A DNA stretch of 64,000 nucleotides from Pseudomonas sp. GM48 (GTDB taxonomy: Bacteria; Pseudomonadota; Gammaproteobacteria; Pseudomonadales; Pseudomonadaceae): positions 1 to 64,000 of the forward strand of contig NZ_AKJM01000041.1 in the NCBI RefSeq assembly GCF_000282335.1. The letters run 5' to 3'. The notes beneath the pieces are model-generated. The model saw nothing but the letters and a program-made list of their open reading frames with translations, was not told the DNA's origin and ran no database searches. Positions 62,571 through 64,000 of this stretch are shown piece after piece (positions within the stretch are counted from its first letter, which is position 1; each line of letters opens with the position of its first letter). The translations under genes were made by a program, and so were the position numbers.

Positions 62571-63227
62571 TCAGTTCTTTTCTTGTAACAGAGTGTTCCA
62601 GTCTTCGGCATTCACAATACCGAGCACTTGCAGTTGCCCATTACCATCGATGTGGACAAACAACGAACTGCCGTACTCGGCGTCCTTCGCTGAATGCCTC
62701 AAGCCGCTCTGCTTTTCAAAGTCCGCGATGCAACCGCTGTGGGTCACCAGCACCAGGTTGCGATGGGCAACCTTGTGCGCCACGACATCGTTACGCAAGG
62801 TCGTGCCACAGGTAGCCAGCCACTCCTGAGTCCGTGGGTCGCTGTTGAACATGTAATGCGCGGTCTGCACGGTGCGCGTCACCGGGCTGGTGAGGATGTC
62901 GGTTTGTGTCAGGCCCAGGCGTGCCAGGCCTTGCCCGACGCCGGCCGCCGCTTCGCTGCCGACACGGGTGATGCCGTCGGCCGGGCCCAGGCAAGGATTG
63001 CTGGAGCGGTCGCAACGCTCGGCATGACGAACCAGCACCGCAATCTCGCCGGCACTCCATTGTTGCAGCAGTTGTGCCCGGGCTTGCGCCCCTTCATGGG
63101 CCAGGTTGGCCGGGGATCTCGGCCACAGGAAAAAACCGGTGACCACTGCGGCGACGGTCAGGGTGCCCACCGCCACTACCGATTTGAAGAGGCGCGAAGA
63201 CGGTTTACGCGAGACGGAGTTGACCAA
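62571..63227 (-). CDS. Histidine phosphatase family protein, Ais-like
   Basis: A 218-residue membrane-anchored or exported phosphatase. One N-terminal helix (SVVAVGTLTVAAVVTGFFLW) is followed by the catalytic RHAERCD (phosphorylated His). SPVTRTVQTA and VTHSGCIADFEKQSGL complete the active site. Cys residues around CDRSSNPCLG resemble the Ais/PmrG group, which removes a phosphate from the lipopolysaccharide core and is co-regulated with arn genes in enterobacteria. The start is TTG 63227 with GGTGG upstream; no in-frame ATG exists. Its position before an arnT paralogue supports a lipopolysaccharide role. Confidence 0.82.
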   Translation of the reverse strand: MVNSVSRKPSSRLFKSVVAVGTLTVAAVVTGFFLWPRSPANLAHEGAQARAQLLQQWSAGEIAVLVRHAERCDRSSNPCLGPADGITRVGSEAAAGVGQGLARLGLTQTDILTSPVTRTVQTAHYMFNSDPRTQEWLATCGTTLRNDVVAHKVAHRNLVLVTHSGCIADFEKQSGLRHSAKDAEYGSSLFVHIDGNGQLQVLGIVNAEDWNTLLQEKN

Positions 63228-63751
63228 GTTTTTCCACCATTTGGAGCGCCAGGGAAAGTGCTGTTAAAAAAAGTCTGAAACAACACAAAAATTTCCGCCA
63301 AGACTTAGTTCAGCGAATTGACTGCTGCACAAAGTAAATCTGCGCAGGTGTCGGAGCAGTGAAAGGAATGTGAAAAATTTGCAGTGAGGGGCCAGCGGGT
63401 AATTAGCTGCTTACTGGGAATTGTTATCTTTCGCTCCTGCGTGGGATGACAGCGGCAAACTAACGCGGTCGACGAGATTGAACTCAACGGCGAACTTATC
63501 GCCGTTGATTCAAGGGGAGAAACCGAGGTCAGGAGGACGGGCAACCAGCCTGATGCCAGTCAGTTAAGCGCTAATGCGATCAGTAGCAACTGCCGAGCCC
63601 GCGAGGCTGCGTTCGGCTGCATGGCAGCCGTGAGTCCAGCTGACGCGGCTTGCCTGACGTAGCGCAATGACTGATTTTACGACTGCTTCGCAACCGAACG
63701 CAGCCTCGCGGACTCGGCAGCTGCTACAAAGGGTGTCTCGGCTGAAATTGC
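63228..63751. other. Intergenic region with REP pair
   Basis: 524 bp with no credible gene. An AT-rich part (63260-63440) probably holds the promoter of the Ais-like gene. The segment 63582-63727 is a large inverted repeat. The remainder shows nothing I can name. Confidence 0.5.
63582..63727. repeat. REP-type inverted repeat pair (family D)
   Basis: AGTAGCAACTGCCGAGCCCG continues through GCGAGGCTGCGTTCGG on the left. Its complement ends with CTCGGCAGCTGCTAC on the right. The arms are about 35 bp, nearly perfect, and of a different sequence family from A-C. Confidence 0.85.
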
Positions 63752-64000
63752 TTAATTGGGGCAACCAGCCTGTTTTTTCGCGGCAGCCTGGCTGATCAGC
63801 GCGGCCAGGCGCTTGATGTTGTTTTGCTGGGCAAGCACCAGTTCGTCGATACTCGGGCCTGAGGGGGTTTGCAAGGTACTGCGGCAAATGACCCGTGCAG
63901 GTTCGCTTTCGCCGGCACTGCGCAGGCGCCATTTCACGTCCATCAATGCGTATTGACCGGGGACCGAGTCAAAACGCTGCACATCGACCCGCACCGAATA
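63752..64000 (-). CDS. PqiC-type (ABC_trans_aux) lipoprotein, C-terminal part
   Basis: The last 82 residues of a minus-strand gene whose start lies beyond the window. The visible part (VRVDVQRFDSVPGQYALMD, then WRLRSAGESEPARVICRS and a helix ending LAALISQAA) matches the C-terminus of the PqiC/YmbA lipoprotein family. These are outer-membrane partners of MCE-type (PqiB) lipid transport tunnels. Partners pqiA and pqiB would be expected to the right. Confidence 0.75.
   Translation of the reverse strand, partial: YSVRVDVQRFDSVPGQYALMDVKWRLRSAGESEPARVICRSTLQTPSGPSIDELVLAQQNNIKRLAALISQAAAKKQAGCPN

Noticed and set aside
63305-63544. 79-codon minus-strand open frame before the Ais-like gene
   Set aside because: No homology or ribosome site; the composition looks non-coding.

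Overview
The window reads as chromosome of a fluorescent-type Pseudomonas. It is GC-rich, densely coded and full of ATGA-coupled operons. It carries pseudomonad hallmarks: several families of REP inverted repeats between genes, an arn lipid A operon, a GlgE-type alpha-glucan/trehalose gene set, MocR and AraC regulators, and an Hcp/TccC toxin flavour. Species assignment is inference; no rRNA or tRNA gene was seen.

Layout: 1-6 kb holds a 5'-truncated MHYT-GGDEF-EAL c-di-GMP enzyme, an SDR oxidoreductase, a MocR regulator and a lone ccoG with an ANR-like box upstream. 6.4-14.2 kb (+) is glgE, treS fused to maltokinase, and glgB. 14.2-23 kb is an accessory island followed by housekeeping genes: a TccC-type Rhs protein with an AT-rich C-terminus resembling an ADP-ribosyltransferase, an autotransporter-like beta-barrel protein with a decayed paralogous tail nearby, an EEP-family hydrolase and a PIG-L deacetylase. 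20.9-31.8 kb (-) is glgA-treZ-malQ-treY-DUF2934-glgX. Together the two glucan clusters can make alpha-glucan (GlgA, GlgE, GlgB), trim it (GlgX, MalQ), convert it to trehalose (TreY, TreZ), and recycle trehalose through maltose and maltose-1-phosphate (TreS-Mak) back to glucan (GlgE). No glgC is present.

32-43.6 kb is mixed metabolism and transport: a dienoyl-CoA isomerase-like crotonase, nudC, a TSUP exporter, a TetR-DUF1348 pair, pssA, an AraC regulator, GNAT, a LEA lipoprotein, an NCS2 permease, HPP and MFS proteins. 43.7-44.9 kb is a small AT-richer module: an internally deleted hcp, a DUF4225 protein and a two-helix membrane protein, coupled by 4-bp overlaps. This looks like a type VI effector/immunity cassette. 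45-55.4 kb (-) is a complete arnBCADTEF-ugd operon ending in an extra GT39-type membrane glycosyltransferase gene.

55.8-64 kb has a stand-alone tyrosine recombinase, an iron(III) ABC importer (fbpABC) behind two mirrored Fur-like boxes, a second arnT, an Ais-like histidine phosphatase, and the 3' end of a PqiC-type lipoprotein gene running out of the window.
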